64,000 nucleotides of DNA from Actinokineospora auranticolor (GTDB lineage Bacteria > Actinomycetota > Actinomycetes > Mycobacteriales > Pseudonocardiaceae), in assembly GCF_002934265.1 (NCBI RefSeq), contig NZ_PTIX01000015.1, positions 1 through 64,000 of the forward strand, written 5' to 3'. Made by a program: the position numbers and the translations under genes. This document shows positions 17,900 to 27,188 of this stretch, in pieces. The notes beneath the pieces were generated by a model. That model saw only the letters and a program-made list of their open reading frames with translations, had not been told where the DNA came from and made no database searches. Position 1 is the stretch's first letter. The number at the start of each line of letters is the position of its first letter.

Positions 17900-18344
17900 G
17901 TGACCGCGACGTCAAGCAGGCGGACACCGCCCACCGCGAACACCGGCACTCGGCAGTCGCCCGCCATCGACTTCCTCGGTCATCAGCGGCTCGCCGACAG
18001 CGCCCACCTGATGACCGAACCACCACCCCCTGCTGGAACCCTCTCGGCCGCGACCACCGATCGAGTCGACCTCCGGCGGGTCGCCGCCACGACGACACCG
18101 GCCTCGGGGGGACCAGCTCACCGAGGTCGTGCGTGGGACTGTCGACCGCGGCGGCGGCGTGCTGATCCCCGCCTTCGCCGTCGACCGCACGGAGACGGTC
18201 CTGCTCACCCCGGCGCGCCTCGCGCGATCCGCGTCCTTGGCGGCGCGCCTGGGGACCGGGTACGGGTGGACCGCGGTGGTGCTCCTTGAGGGCGAACGCG
18301 TGCTGGTCCGGCCGTTCGCGCCACCGTCCACCCAATCCACCTGA
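17900..18344 (+). pseudogene. Beta-CASP metallo-beta-lactamase RNase relic
   Basis: A GTG at 17900 behind GAGGAG opens a frame with DFLGHQRLADSAHLMTE, which resembles the D-S-A/G-H-L segment of beta-CASP metallo-hydrolases. After a frame change the other frame (from about 18108) gives GDQLTEVVRGTVDRGGG followed by VLIPAFAVDRTETVL. This is the unmistakable RGG-x-VLIPAFAVxRT motif of the same family, in the right order. The catalytic N-terminus (HxHxDH) and the C-terminus are missing. The remaining tail to the stop at 18344 is not recognised. This is a frameshifted, internally deleted remnant. Confidence 0.7.
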
Positions 18345-18374
18345 CTACCGGCCACCCGGCAGAGGAGCCACGCC

Positions 18375-19277
18375 ATGGCGAACGCAATCACGAGTGACGC
18401 CATCACCGCATCCGGGCTGCGCAAGGCGTTCGGCCGCACGCGCGCCCTCGACGACTTGGCTCTGACGGTGCGCGCGGGGGAAGTGCATGGGCTGCTCGGT
18501 CCCAACGGAGCGGGCAAGACCACCCTGCTGCGGGTGCTGCTCGGGCTTGTCCGGGCGGATTCCGGGGTGGCGCGCGTCCTCGCCGCCGACCCGTGGCGCG
18601 AAGCCGCGGAGCTGCACCGGAGGGTGGCCTACGTGCCGGGGGAGGTGACGTTGTGGCCGACGTTGACCGGCGGCGAGGTGATCGGCCTGTTGGGGGAGTT
18701 GCGCGGTGGCGCACGTCGCGCGCGGGTGGCCGAGTTGGTGGAGCGCTTCGAATTGGACCCCACCAAGCGGTGCCGCACCTACTCGTCGGGCAACCGCCGC
18801 AAGGTCGCGCTGGTCGCCGCGCTGGCCTCCGACGCCGAACTGCTGGTGCTGGACGAGCCCACCGCCGGGCTGGACCCGCTGATGCAGGCGGTGTTCGAGG
18901 AGTGCGTCGCGCGGGCACGGGAGGATGGGCGCACGGTCTTGCTGGCCAGCCACATCCTCGCCGAGGTGGAGAAGGTGTGCGATCGCGTCAGCATCGTGCG
19001 CGCGGGCCGGGTCGTGGACAGCGGCACGCTGAGCGACCTGCGCCACCTCACCCGGACCACGGTGCGCGCCCGGCTGACGGGCCCGCCCAACGGCTTGGCG
19101 GCGCTTCCCGGCGTGCACGACTGGACCGCTGACGGCGACCAAGTCCGGTTCCGGGTGGATGGGAACCGGTTGTCACAGGTGCTGCACGTGCTCACCGAGC
19201 GTGAGGTGCGTGACCTGGTCTGCCAGCCGCCCACCCTCGAGGAGCTGTTCCTCGGCCACTACGGGAGCCGGTCATGA
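18375..19277 (+). CDS. ABC transporter ATP-binding protein
   Basis: The 300-residue ATPase has Walker [10 protein letters not shown] (about residue 43), a signature region [16 protein letters not shown], Walker [13 protein letters not shown] and the H-loop ASHILAEVE. Its C-terminal extension is typical of drug or lipid exporters of the DrrA/CcmA type. The signature has SSGNRRK in place of the usual SGGQ. The ATG at 18375 follows AGAGGAG. The stop region overlaps the start of the permease gene by 4 bases, so the two form one export unit. Confidence 0.93.
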   Translation: MANAITSDAITASGLRKAFGRTRALDDLALTVRAGEVHGLLGPNGAGKTTLLRVLLGLVRADSGVARVLAADPWREAAELHRRVAYVPGEVTLWPTLTGGEVIGLLGELRGGARRARVAELVERFELDPTKRCRTYSSGNRRKVALVAALASDAELLVLDEPTAGLDPLMQAVFEECVARAREDGRTVLLASHILAEVEKVCDRVSIVRAGRVVDSGTLSDLRHLTRTTVRARLTGPPNGLAALPGVHDWTADGDQVRFRVDGNRLSQVLHVLTEREVRDLVCQPPTLEELFLGHYGSRS

Positions 19278-20857
19278 CCGTCCCCGAGGGAACCTGGGTG
19301 TTGGCGCGACTGGCGCTGCGCCGGGACCGGGTGTTGTTGCCCGCGTGGATGGCCGCGCTCGCCCTGGTCGCGATCACCTCCGCCGCCGCGACGAAGGGCC
19401 TGTACCCGACGGCGGACTCCGTGCGGCAGGCGGCCGGTGCCCTCAACGACACCCCCGCCATGGTCGCGGTCTACGGCCACATCGCGGACGTGTCCTCCCT
19501 CGGGGCCCTGGCGATGCTCAAGCCCCTGACCACGGGCGCGGTGCTGGTCGCGGTGCTCGCGGCAATGCTCGTGGTGCGGCACACGCGGGCGGAAGAGGAG
19601 GCGGGCAGGCTCGAACTGGTGCGCGCCGGGCTGGTCGACCGCTTCGCGCCGATGACCGCGGCCTTGGTCGTCGTCATCGGCGCGAACGCGGTAATGGCGG
19701 TGGTGACCGCGCTGGGGCTCAGCGCGACCGGTCTGCCGGTGGCGGGCTCGTGCACGCTGGCGGCGGCGTGGCTCTTCGTGGCCGCGGTGTTCGCGGGCGT
19801 GGGCGCGTTGGCCGCTCAGGTGGTCACCGGGGCGCGGGCGGCGAACGGCCTCGCGGTGTCCGCGCTCGGCGCGGCCTTCGCGGTACGCGCGATCGGCGAC
19901 ACGACCGCGCCGTGGCTGTCGTGGCTGTCGCCGCTGGGGTGGGCGCAGCGGACGCGCCCCTTCGCCGGGGACCACTGGTGGGTCGCCTGCGTCGGTCTGG
20001 TCGTCGCGGGCGCGCTGATGGCCGCCGCCTACGGGGTGCTGGCCCGTCGCGACCTCGGTGCCGGTGTGCTGCCCGAGCGCGTCGGACCCGCGACCGCCGG
20101 GCGCGGGCTGCGATCCGCGCTCGGCCTCGCGTGGCGGCTCCAGCGGGGATCGCTGCTGGCCTGGTCCGCGGGTTTCGCCGCCTACGGGCTGCTGGTCGGT
20201 GGCGTGGCGGACCAGGTCGGTGGACTGCTCGACAGCGACCAGGCACGTGAGCTGTTCACCCGTCTCGGTGGGCAGTCCGGGATGACCGACGCCGTGCTGG
20301 CCGCCATGGTGGGCTTGCTCGGCGTGGTGGCCTCGGCCTACGGCGTGCAGGCCGCGCTGCGACCCGCCGTGGAGGAAGACGCGGGTCGCGCGGCCCTGCT
20401 GCTGTCCACCCCGCTGGGGCGACCGCGCTGGGTGGCGGGCCACCTGCTGATCGCGGGCACGGGCGTGGTCGTCGTCCTCGCCGCGGCGGGCGTGGCAGCC
20501 GGTGCCGTACACGGGGCGCGCACGGGCGACGCGGGGCAGATCGGACGGGTGCTGACCGCGGCGCTGGCGCAGGCACCGGCGGGCTGGCTGTTGACGGGCT
20601 TGGTCCTGGCCGTGTTCGGCGTGGCACCCCGCTTCGCGAAGGCGACCTGGGCGGCGTTGGCCGTGTTCCTGCTGCTGGGGGAGTTGGGCCCGGCACTGGG
20701 ACTCGCCGACTGGCTGATCGGCCTCTCCCCGTACGCGCACTTGCCCCACCTGCCCGGCGGCGCGTTCGCCCCGTTGCCGGTCGCCTCGCTGGTCGCCGCA
20801 TCGGCGGTGCTGGTGGCAGGCGGTCTGACAGCGTTCCGCCACCGCGACGTCGGTTGA
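19274..20857 (+). CDS. ABC exporter permease, two fused halves
   Basis: The 527-residue membrane protein has about 12 hydrophobic segments in two repeats. Each half contains an RxEEexGRLELVR-like element: [20 protein letters not shown] near residue 105, and [20 protein letters not shown] near 365. This matches large ABC-2-type permeases that partner a single ATPase for drug or polyketide export. It starts inside the end of the ATPase gene (ATGA). The substrate cannot be read from the sequence. Confidence 0.9.
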   Translation: MTVPEGTWVLARLALRRDRVLLPAWMAALALVAITSAAATKGLYPTADSVRQAAGALNDTPAMVAVYGHIADVSSLGALAMLKPLTTGAVLVAVLAAMLVVRHTRAEEEAGRLELVRAGLVDRFAPMTAALVVVIGANAVMAVVTALGLSATGLPVAGSCTLAAAWLFVAAVFAGVGALAAQVVTGARAANGLAVSALGAAFAVRAIGDTTAPWLSWLSPLGWAQRTRPFAGDHWWVACVGLVVAGALMAAAYGVLARRDLGAGVLPERVGPATAGRGLRSALGLAWRLQRGSLLAWSAGFAAYGLLVGGVADQVGGLLDSDQARELFTRLGGQSGMTDAVLAAMVGLLGVVASAYGVQAALRPAVEEDAGRAALLLSTPLGRPRWVAGHLLIAGTGVVVVLAAAGVAAGAVHGARTGDAGQIGRVLTAALAQAPAGWLLTGLVLAVFGVAPRFAKATWAALAVFLLLGELGPALGLADWLIGLSPYAHLPHLPGGAFAPLPVASLVAASAVLVAGGLTAFRHRDVG

Positions 20858-20893
20858 GCCCCGACAGGTGGATTCACAGCGAAGGAGACAACG

Positions 20894-21175
20894 ATGCGGC
20901 GCAAGTGGACAGACCTGACCCGTTGTCAGCGCAGAGGAGTCATCGCGGCGGCGGTCCTCCAGATCGGCCTCGCCGCGTGGGCGTGGACCGACCTGGCCCA
21001 CCGTCGCGCCGAGCAGGTCAACGGCCCGAAACCGCTCTGGGCGGCGGCGATCGCGATCAACTTCGTCGGCCCGATCACCTACTGGCGGTGGGGCAGGCAC
21101 CACCCCGGCAGGGGGTGCGCCCCGTGCTCGGGGCGCGGCGGTCGGCCTGGTCCGCATCCGCATGGCGGCCAGTGA
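20894..21175 (+). CDS. Small two-helix membrane protein (PLDc_N-like)
   Basis: The 93-residue product has hydrophobic helices at about residues 15-33 (VIAAAVLQIGLAAWAWTDL) and 48-66 (LWAAAIAINFVGPITYWRWG), with RRAEQVNGPKPLW between them. This is the pattern of phospholipase-D-nuclease N-terminal-like small membrane proteins, whose function is poorly known. AAGGAGACAACG precedes the ATG. The Gly/His/Pro-rich tail after residue 68 is longer than usual and may come from an altered 3' end. It lies 36 bases after the exporter. Confidence 0.75.
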   Translation: MRRKWTDLTRCQRRGVIAAAVLQIGLAAWAWTDLAHRRAEQVNGPKPLWAAAIAINFVGPITYWRWGRHHPGRGCAPCSGRGGRPGPHPHGGQ

Positions 21176-21923
21176 CAGAGCGCTACCCCGCGCACACCGA
21201 AGTCCGCGCCATACCGGCCGCACGGTGGCGATCCGAGATTCACCGCCGACCTGGCGCCCGATCGCGTCCCCACCGAGGGGCGACAGAACGTCCACTTCGC
21301 GGCGATAACCCTGCCCGCGGAATTGAGGATTCGCCCCCGGGTCGGCGGCGAACTCGAGCCCCGCTACGAGACTCGGGGACGACTCGGTTCCCATGTCTGC
21401 CGGAGTTCGATGGCCATTCACCGGAACCGAAGCCGCGATTCGGGCCGTGCTCGCGGTCCAGCTCAAGACCCACGTTGCTGAGAAGGGCGCTCAGCGCGGT
21501 GTTCGCCGGGGTGAAACCGGCGCTGACGTCTGGGCACTCCCGCTCGTGTCACCTCTCGTGCTGCCGCGGCGACAGCGGTCCGCGCTGGAACACCGATGCC
21601 CCAGTCGTAGCAGGGTATTCACCCGCCCACGGGTTGGCGGCAGCAGGGCGGTGACCGACCGCGGGTTCAGGACCTCGGATCTGGTCATCATCGCCGTCAG
21701 GGCGTGGGGTCGACCTCGGGCAGGCGGGTGAACTCGATCGTCATCGGGCCGTGGTCCCGGCATCAGCGGTGATCGGTCCACTGTGTCCGATTGGCCGCGG
21801 AAATTCCCTGACGGGCCAGTGCGCGCGGGTGCCTGGCGTCGGGTGGGAGCTTGGCAGGGAGAGTCAAGAAACCGGCTCCGCGGCGGCCTACCGTGCTTCG
21901 CACCCGGGCAGAGGGGGAGGATG
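21176..21923. other. 748-base region without a convincing gene
   Basis: No frame on either strand shows a recognisable domain. A reverse-strand start near 21743 encodes MTIEFTRLPEVDP and then stops, which may be the 5' stub of a lost gene. The region is slightly less GC-rich than its neighbours, and it separates the dormancy-like island from the transporter cluster, so it may be a junction. Confidence 0.4.
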
Positions 21924-22724
21924 ATGCTGGAAAACGCGCACACGTTGGAAGTGGTGCGGCGCAGGGGATACGCGTCCCGCTGGGTGGTCGGCGCGGTGTT
22001 GGTCGCGGTGGTCGGGTGGTTGGCCTACACGGTGGTCACGAGCCCGAACCTGGACTGGGTGGTGATCGGTCAGTACTTCCTGTCGACACCCGTCATGGAG
22101 GGTGTCGGCACCACCCTGGTGCTGACCTTCGCCACCCTCGGCATCGGGCTGGTGCTCGGTGCCCTGCTGGCCATGATGCGCCAGTCGCACAACCCCGTCG
22201 CCATCGCGGCGGCCTCCGGGTACATCTGGTTCTTCCGGGGTGTGCCGCTGGTCGTGCAGATCGTGTTCTGGTTCAACCTGTCGCTGCTGTTCCCCACCCT
22301 CGGCTTCGCCCAGACCAACGCGGTGATCACCCCGTTCCTGGCCGCCATGCTGGGGCTGGGCCTGCACGAGGCGGCCTACCTCGCGGAGATCATCCGGGGC
22401 GGGTTCCTCGCGGTGCCCGGTGGTCAGGTCGACGCCGCGCTGACCATCGGCATGACCCGCGCGCAGGCGACCCGGGCCATCGTGCTGCCGCAGTCCGTCC
22501 GGGTCATCCTGCCCGCGCTGGGCAACCAGTTCATCCTGATCCTGAAGGGCACCTCGCTGGTGTCGGTCATCGGCGGTGGCGACCTGATGACCCGGGCGCA
22601 GCAGATCTACGGGCAGAACTACCAGGTCATCGCGCTGCTGCTGGTGGCGACGGGGTGGTACCTCATCCTGGTCACCCTCGCCGGGCTCGGGCAGCGCTTC
22701 CTCGAGCGATGGGCGGCGGCGTGA
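21924..22724 (+). CDS. Polar amino-acid ABC transporter permease
   Basis: The 266-residue inner-membrane permease belongs to the HisM/GlnP family. Hydrophobic spans include [20 protein letters not shown] and [20 protein letters not shown]. The EAA-type loop facing the ATPase reads [20 protein letters not shown] (about residue 170). AGGGGGAGG precedes two adjacent ATGs (21921, 21924); spacing favours the second. The stop overlaps the ATPase start (TGATG). With the ATPase and binding protein it would import an amino acid or related small polar solute. Only one permease gene is present, so it probably forms a homodimer. Confidence 0.92.
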   Translation: MLENAHTLEVVRRRGYASRWVVGAVLVAVVGWLAYTVVTSPNLDWVVIGQYFLSTPVMEGVGTTLVLTFATLGIGLVLGALLAMMRQSHNPVAIAAASGYIWFFRGVPLVVQIVFWFNLSLLFPTLGFAQTNAVITPFLAAMLGLGLHEAAYLAEIIRGGFLAVPGGQVDAALTIGMTRAQATRAIVLPQSVRVILPALGNQFILILKGTSLVSVIGGGDLMTRAQQIYGQNYQVIALLLVATGWYLILVTLAGLGQRFLERWAAA

Positions 22725-23509
22725 TGACGGCGGAAGGCGGCCTGCGGCTGCGCGGCCTGCGCAAGTCCTTCGGCGCGATGGCGGTGCTGCGCGGCGTCGA
22801 CCTGGACGTGGCGCCGGGCGAGGTCGTGTGCGTCATCGGCCCGTCCGGCAGCGGCAAGAGCACCCTGCTGCGCTGCGTCAACCACCTCGAACCGCTCGAC
22901 GCCGGGTTCGTGCAGGTCGACGGCCTGCTCGTGGGCTACGAGCCGCGCGACGGGCGGCTGCACGAGAGCAGCGAGCGCGACACCGCCCGGGCCCGGCTGC
23001 GGATGGGCATGGTGTTCCAGCAGTTCAACCTGTTCAGCCACCTGAGCGCGCTGCGCAACATCACCCTCGGCCCGGTCAAGGTGCTCGGCCGCGACCCCGC
23101 CGAGGTCGAGGCGGAGGCCCGCGAGCTGCTGGCCAGGGTCGGCCTCGCCGGGCACGCCGACAAGCTGCCCGGCCAGCTCTCCGGCGGCCAGCAGCAGCGG
23201 GTGGCCATCGCCCGCGCGCTCGCCATGCGGCCCTCGGTGCTGCTCTTCGACGAGCCCACCAGCGCGCTCGACCCCGAGCTGGTCGGGGAGGTGCTCGCGG
23301 TCATGCGGGACCTCGCCGACCAGGGCATGACCATGGTCGTGGTCACCCACGAGATCGGCTTCGCCGCCGACGTGGCCGACACCGTGGTCTTCATGGACGA
23401 GGGCGTCATCGTCGAGTCCGGCCCCGCCGACCGCGTGCTGCGCCACCCCGACTCCGCCCGGACCGCGGCCTTCCTCGCGCACGTCCGCCGCCACCCCGAA
23501 GCCGACTGA
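22724..23509 (+). CDS. Polar amino-acid ABC transporter ATPase
   Basis: The 261-residue ATPase belongs to the GlnQ/HisP class. It has Walker [12 protein letters not shown] (about residue 38), Q-loop MVFQQFNLF, signature [15 protein letters not shown], Walker [13 protein letters not shown] and H-loop [10 protein letters not shown]. The ATG at 22724 shares a base with the permease stop. A GTG at 22721 is also in frame. All catalytic motifs are intact. Confidence 0.95.
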   Translation: MTAEGGLRLRGLRKSFGAMAVLRGVDLDVAPGEVVCVIGPSGSGKSTLLRCVNHLEPLDAGFVQVDGLLVGYEPRDGRLHESSERDTARARLRMGMVFQQFNLFSHLSALRNITLGPVKVLGRDPAEVEAEARELLARVGLAGHADKLPGQLSGGQQQRVAIARALAMRPSVLLFDEPTSALDPELVGEVLAVMRDLADQGMTMVVVTHEIGFAADVADTVVFMDEGVIVESGPADRVLRHPDSARTAAFLAHVRRHPEAD

Positions 23510-23541
23510 TCCCCGCCGATCCCCCTCGAAGGAGCCCGACC

Positions 23542-24438
23542 ATGCCCAGACGCCTGGCCGTCACGGCGCTCGCCGCCATCCTGGTCACCGCGGGGTGCGG
23601 TGACCCCGGTGCCCAGCAGCAGCCGACCGCCCCCGCCGCGACCGCCCAGCCCGCCAAGGACCAGGCGCTGCACGACCTGCTGCCGCAGCGGATCAAGGAC
23701 GCGGGGGTACTCAACGTCGGCACCACCCTGCCGAACCTGCCCTACCTGCTCACCGACGCGGACAACACCATCACCGGCGGTATCACCCCCGAGGTCGGCA
23801 AGGCCGTCGCGGCCAAGCTCGGCGTCGGCTACAAGATCGAGAACATCGCCTGGGAGGCGCTGCTGCCCGGGGTCGCGGCGGGCCGCTTCGACATGGCCGA
23901 CGACGGCCTGTCCGACACCGAGGAGCGGCAGCGGGTCGGGGTGTTCGTCGACTACATGCAGTCGGCCAGCGTGCTGGTGACCGCGAAGGCCAACGAGGGC
24001 AAGTTCAAGTCGATCGATGACGCGTGCGGTAAGCGGATCGCCACCATCCGTGGCACCACCGACGTCAAGCACGCCGAGGAGATCTCGCAGGACTGCGTCA
24101 AGAAGGGCAAGGCCGCCGCGGAGGCCCGCCAGTACCCGACCGCCCAGGACGCCGACCTCGCGCTGCGCTCCGGCCAGGCCGACTTCCAGGTCGCGGTGAC
24201 CGAGCAGGCCAAGTACGCGATCGAGAAGCAGAACGCGCCGATCGCGATCGTGTCGGAGAACTTCGGGCTCAGCTACGTGGGCATGTACCTGCGCAAGGAC
24301 GACACCCAGTTGGCCGACGCGCTGCTCGCGGCGTTGAAGGCGCTCAAGGCAGATGGCACGCTGGACACCATCATCGGCCACTATGGACTCAAGGCGCTGC
24401 CCGAACCGGGGATCAACCTGGCCACCAAGGGCAGCTAG
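23542..24438 (+). CDS. Amino-acid ABC transporter substrate-binding lipoprotein
   Basis: The 298-residue product starts with a lipoprotein signal (AVTALAAILVTAGCGD, with the lipidated Cys at about residue 19). The mature part is a family-3 solute-binding protein, with VLNVGTTLPNLPYLL and ITPEVGKAVAAKLGVGYKIE in lobe one and DACGKRIATIRGTTDVKHAE at the hinge. The segment AGRFDMADDGLSDTEERQ is typical of amino-acid binders. AAGGAG precedes the ATG by a suitable distance. It lies 32 bases after the ATPase gene and completes the importer. Confidence 0.94.
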   Translation: MPRRLAVTALAAILVTAGCGDPGAQQQPTAPAATAQPAKDQALHDLLPQRIKDAGVLNVGTTLPNLPYLLTDADNTITGGITPEVGKAVAAKLGVGYKIENIAWEALLPGVAAGRFDMADDGLSDTEERQRVGVFVDYMQSASVLVTAKANEGKFKSIDDACGKRIATIRGTTDVKHAEEISQDCVKKGKAAAEARQYPTAQDADLALRSGQADFQVAVTEQAKYAIEKQNAPIAIVSENFGLSYVGMYLRKDDTQLADALLAALKALKADGTLDTIIGHYGLKALPEPGINLATKGS

Positions 24439-24452
24439 GCGAAGGGGGCGGC

Positions 24453-25322
24453 ATGGTCCGCGCGACACCGCCGCTGCCGCTGCACGAGATCGAGGTCCCG
24501 GTGCCGAACGGCCTGTCGCCGTTCGCCATCGGGACCTTCGACGAGATCGGGTCCTTCACCAGGGCCCGGTTCCCGCACCGGCACGACTTCTACGAGATCC
24601 TGTTCCTCACCGGCGGCGGGGGAGTGCACGTCGTCGACTTCGAGCCGTACGAGATCGAGCCGAACTCGGTGTACGTGCTCGCGCCCGGCCAGGTGCACTT
24701 CTGGAAGGATTCCGAACTGATCACCGGTCGGGTTCTGGTGTTCGCCGAGGAGTTCCTGCTCGTGCACCCCGGCGGGCTGCTCCCGGCGCCGGGCGGCAGC
24801 CCGCTGCTGCGGCTCGACGACGCGCAAGCCGCGCAGGTCGAGGAGGTGCTCGACGACATCGACCGGGAGTACCGGTCCCGTGACCCCGGGTACGCCACGA
24901 TGTTGCAGGCGCACCTGCACATCCTGCTGGTGCGCATCCAACGGCTGCGGCAGGCGCACCCGCGGGTGCCCGCTTCGTCGTCGATCGTGTGGCGGTTCAC
25001 CCGGCTGGTCACCAAGCACGTGCTCGCCGAGCGCTCGGTGACCGCGTACGCCGAGCGGGTCGGGGTGACCGCGGGCCACCTCACCGACCTCGTGCGCGCC
25101 GCCCTGGGCACGACCCCGGGCGCGGTGATCCGCGCGGCGCTGGCGCTGGAGGCCAAGCGGCTGCTGGCGCAGACCGAGCTGAGCGTCGCGCAGATCGCGC
25201 ACGCCCTCGGCTTCGAGGACCCGTCCTACTTCGGCCGGTTCTTCAAGCGGGAGGCGGGCGCGAGCCCGGGTGACTTTCGGCGGGACATCCGCGAAAAGTA
25301 CCAGTTGGCCCACGACCTCTGA
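24453..25322 (+). CDS. AraC-family regulator with cupin sensor
   Basis: The 289-residue regulator has an N-terminal cupin-type sensing domain (FPHRHDFYEILFLTGGGG, then VYVLAPGQVHFW). The C-terminal AraC double helix-turn-helix is at about residues 190-285 (AYAERVGVTAGHLTDLVRAA, then SVAQIAHALGFEDPSYFGRF). It starts 14 bases after the binding-protein stop, so it is probably the last gene of the transporter operon. It would control that operon in response to the imported solute or a derivative. The ligand is unknown. Confidence 0.92.
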   Translation: MVRATPPLPLHEIEVPVPNGLSPFAIGTFDEIGSFTRARFPHRHDFYEILFLTGGGGVHVVDFEPYEIEPNSVYVLAPGQVHFWKDSELITGRVLVFAEEFLLVHPGGLLPAPGGSPLLRLDDAQAAQVEEVLDDIDREYRSRDPGYATMLQAHLHILLVRIQRLRQAHPRVPASSSIVWRFTRLVTKHVLAERSVTAYAERVGVTAGHLTDLVRAALGTTPGAVIRAALALEAKRLLAQTELSVAQIAHALGFEDPSYFGRFFKREAGASPGDFRRDIREKYQLAHDL

Positions 25323-25386
25323 CTGTCCGCGCGGGGTCCGCGCTCGTAGCTTCGAAACAGGCCACATCGAAGCGAAAGGCGTTGAC

Positions 25387-25824
25387 ATGGCAGGGAAGTA
25401 CGAGAAGTACATCGTTCGCAACATGGTCCGCGAGGAGCTGCCCAACGAGGGCGTGCTGGCCTACGGCGAGGTCGAGGGCGGTACCAGCGGCGCGCACGCG
25501 CTGATCAGCGGCTGGCAGGTGCCGGGCTGCCAGGTGCACATCGCCTACAGCTGGATCTACCAGGTGCCGACGCCGAACCCGTACGTGCTCGAGCACACGC
25601 ACGAGTACGACGAGGTCCTGCTGTGGATGGGCTCGAACCCCGACGACATCAACGACCTCGGCGCGGTCGCGGAGCTGACCATCGAGGGCGAGGTCTACGA
25701 GATCTCCACCAGCGCGTCGGTCTACATCCCGGCGGGTGTGCGGCACTGCCCGCTCGGCTACAAGAGCGTGGACCGGCCGTTCCAGTTCATCGCGCTGTCG
25801 CTGCACCCCGAATACAAGTCGTGA
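25387..25824 (+). CDS. Cupin-domain protein
   Basis: The 145-residue single cupin has candidate metal ligands in HTHEYDEVLLWMG (about residue 62) and a second-motif histidine in YIPAGVRHCPLGY (about residue 118). Relatives with the D-E-V-L-x-x-x-G-x-x-P-D-D-I-N-D-L-G pattern occur beside catabolic regulators, but no reaction is established. The ATG at 25387 follows GAAAGG. The stop overlaps the start of the small AraC gene (GTGA), so the pair is coupled. It may be a sensor half or an enzyme acting on the solute imported by the upstream transporter. Confidence 0.85.
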   Translation: MAGKYEKYIVRNMVREELPNEGVLAYGEVEGGTSGAHALISGWQVPGCQVHIAYSWIYQVPTPNPYVLEHTHEYDEVLLWMGSNPDDINDLGAVAELTIEGEVYEISTSASVYIPAGVRHCPLGYKSVDRPFQFIALSLHPEYKS

Positions 25825-26165
25825 CCGGCCGCGGCCCGGATCCCCTGCTGCACCGCATCCACGCCTTCATCGACGCCCGGCTCTCCGACCCGGAGCTGAG
25901 CCCGACCGGGGTCGCGGCGGCCAACCACGTCTCGACCCGGCAGCTGTACCGGCTGTTCGAGACCGAGGGAACCACGGTGGCGCGGTGGATCCGGGACCGG
26001 CGGCTGGAGCGGTGCCGGGTCGACCTGCTGGCCGCGCGCGGGACCGGGGTGTCCGAAGTGGGCGCTCGGTGGGGCATCCCGGATTCCTCGTACTTCAGCC
26101 GGGTGTTCCGCCAGACCTACGGCTGCGCGCCGCGCGACTATCGGCGCACCCGTCATATGGTCTAG
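25821..26165 (+). CDS. AraC-type DNA-binding protein, HTH only
   Basis: The 114-residue product consists almost entirely of the AraC DNA-binding domain. Helix-turn-helix one is GVAAANHVSTRQLYRLFETE and helix-turn-helix two is GVSEVGARWGIPDSSYFSRV, ending in GCAPRDYRR. It lacks a sensor domain, like SoxS or MarA. The GTG at 25821 overlaps the cupin stop. The tight coupling suggests that the cupin and this protein together do the work of one normal AraC regulator, split into two chains. Confidence 0.88.
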   Translation: MTGRGPDPLLHRIHAFIDARLSDPELSPTGVAAANHVSTRQLYRLFETEGTTVARWIRDRRLERCRVDLLAARGTGVSEVGARWGIPDSSYFSRVFRQTYGCAPRDYRRTRHMV

Positions 26166-26246
26166 ACCTTGTGGCCGGGCGCGCGTGGGGAAGGCGAACC
26201 GCTCTCGCAACACGCCTCACACGCGCCCGGCACTAGCCTCGTGGCC

Positions 26247-27122
26247 ATGAACAACGACGTCACCGTGAACGTCATCGTGTTCCAACTGCGGGAAGGCGAA
26301 CCGGCACTGGCCAACGTCCCCACCCAGGCCGACGACGCCGTCCGCCTGGCCTGGGCGCACGTCTCGACCGAGCGCGGCATCACCCCGGCGGACGTCACCG
26401 CCGTCTACAGCGAGTGGCAGCCCTCGGACGAGGACAACGCGTTCGTCGCCGCGACCTTCCCGGGTGTCCAGCAGACCTACAGCTTCGCCCGCCCCGCCCC
26501 CGACGGCTGGGAGGCGGCCTTCACCGAGGCGCGCCGGGTGATGGTCGAAGCGGCGCGGCAGCAGGCGCAGGAGACCGGCGAGGAGCTGCTGCCCCTGGTC
26601 TGGAGCACCGCCGCCACCGGCTCGTCCCTCCTCGAATCCCTCCCGCACCTCCAATTGGTCCCCGGCCAGCTCGCCGTGACCCTCGGCCGGGTCGGCATGA
26701 CCGAGCGCGGCACGGTCGGCGTGCACTACCTGACCGCCAAGGAACACGAGGACATGGGCGCCCCACCGCTGGCCGACCTGCTGGCCCAGGCGGGCGACAA
26801 CCTCAAGCGCGGCCTGCGCATGGAGGTACACGAGTCCGACCGCGGCGACCTGCTCTCGATGACCCGGGCCACCTGGCTGGCCTCCTCCGCCATCGCCCTC
26901 GACGACTTCCACGCCCGGCTGTCCCGGCAACTCGGCACGGACCGCATCGTCGTCGGCATGCCGAACCCGGACCAGCTGCTCATCGCGGCCGCCGAATCCG
27001 GGTGGCTGGACGCCATCCGGGAGGAGGTCATGAAGTCCGAGCACGCCAACGGCCAGTTCCTGCCCGCGGTGCTGCTGGTCGACTCCCAGGGCATGCAGGT
27101 GCTGATCGAGCAGACCGCGTAG
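26247..27122 (+). CDS. DUF1444-like protein of unknown function
   Basis: The 291-residue soluble protein has no signal peptide or membrane segment. The C-terminal half resembles DUF1444/YtpQ proteins: PPLADLLAQAGDNLKRGLRM, then ASSAIALDDFHARLSRQLG and RIVVGMPNPDQLLIAAA. The N-terminal half (VIVFQLREGEPALANVPTQA onward) is not recognised. The ATG at 26247 is preferred; a GTG at 26241 is possible. It stands alone between the AraC gene and the propeller gene. No reaction can be proposed. Confidence 0.7.
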   Translation: MNNDVTVNVIVFQLREGEPALANVPTQADDAVRLAWAHVSTERGITPADVTAVYSEWQPSDEDNAFVAATFPGVQQTYSFARPAPDGWEAAFTEARRVMVEAARQQAQETGEELLPLVWSTAATGSSLLESLPHLQLVPGQLAVTLGRVGMTERGTVGVHYLTAKEHEDMGAPPLADLLAQAGDNLKRGLRMEVHESDRGDLLSMTRATWLASSAIALDDFHARLSRQLGTDRIVVGMPNPDQLLIAAAESGWLDAIREEVMKSEHANGQFLPAVLLVDSQGMQVLIEQTA

Positions 27123-27188
27123 CGGCCCGAGCACCCAGGGCCACCGGTCCACGCCGCGCTAACCCGTCCGCGCCGCCCCCGTAGCCCG

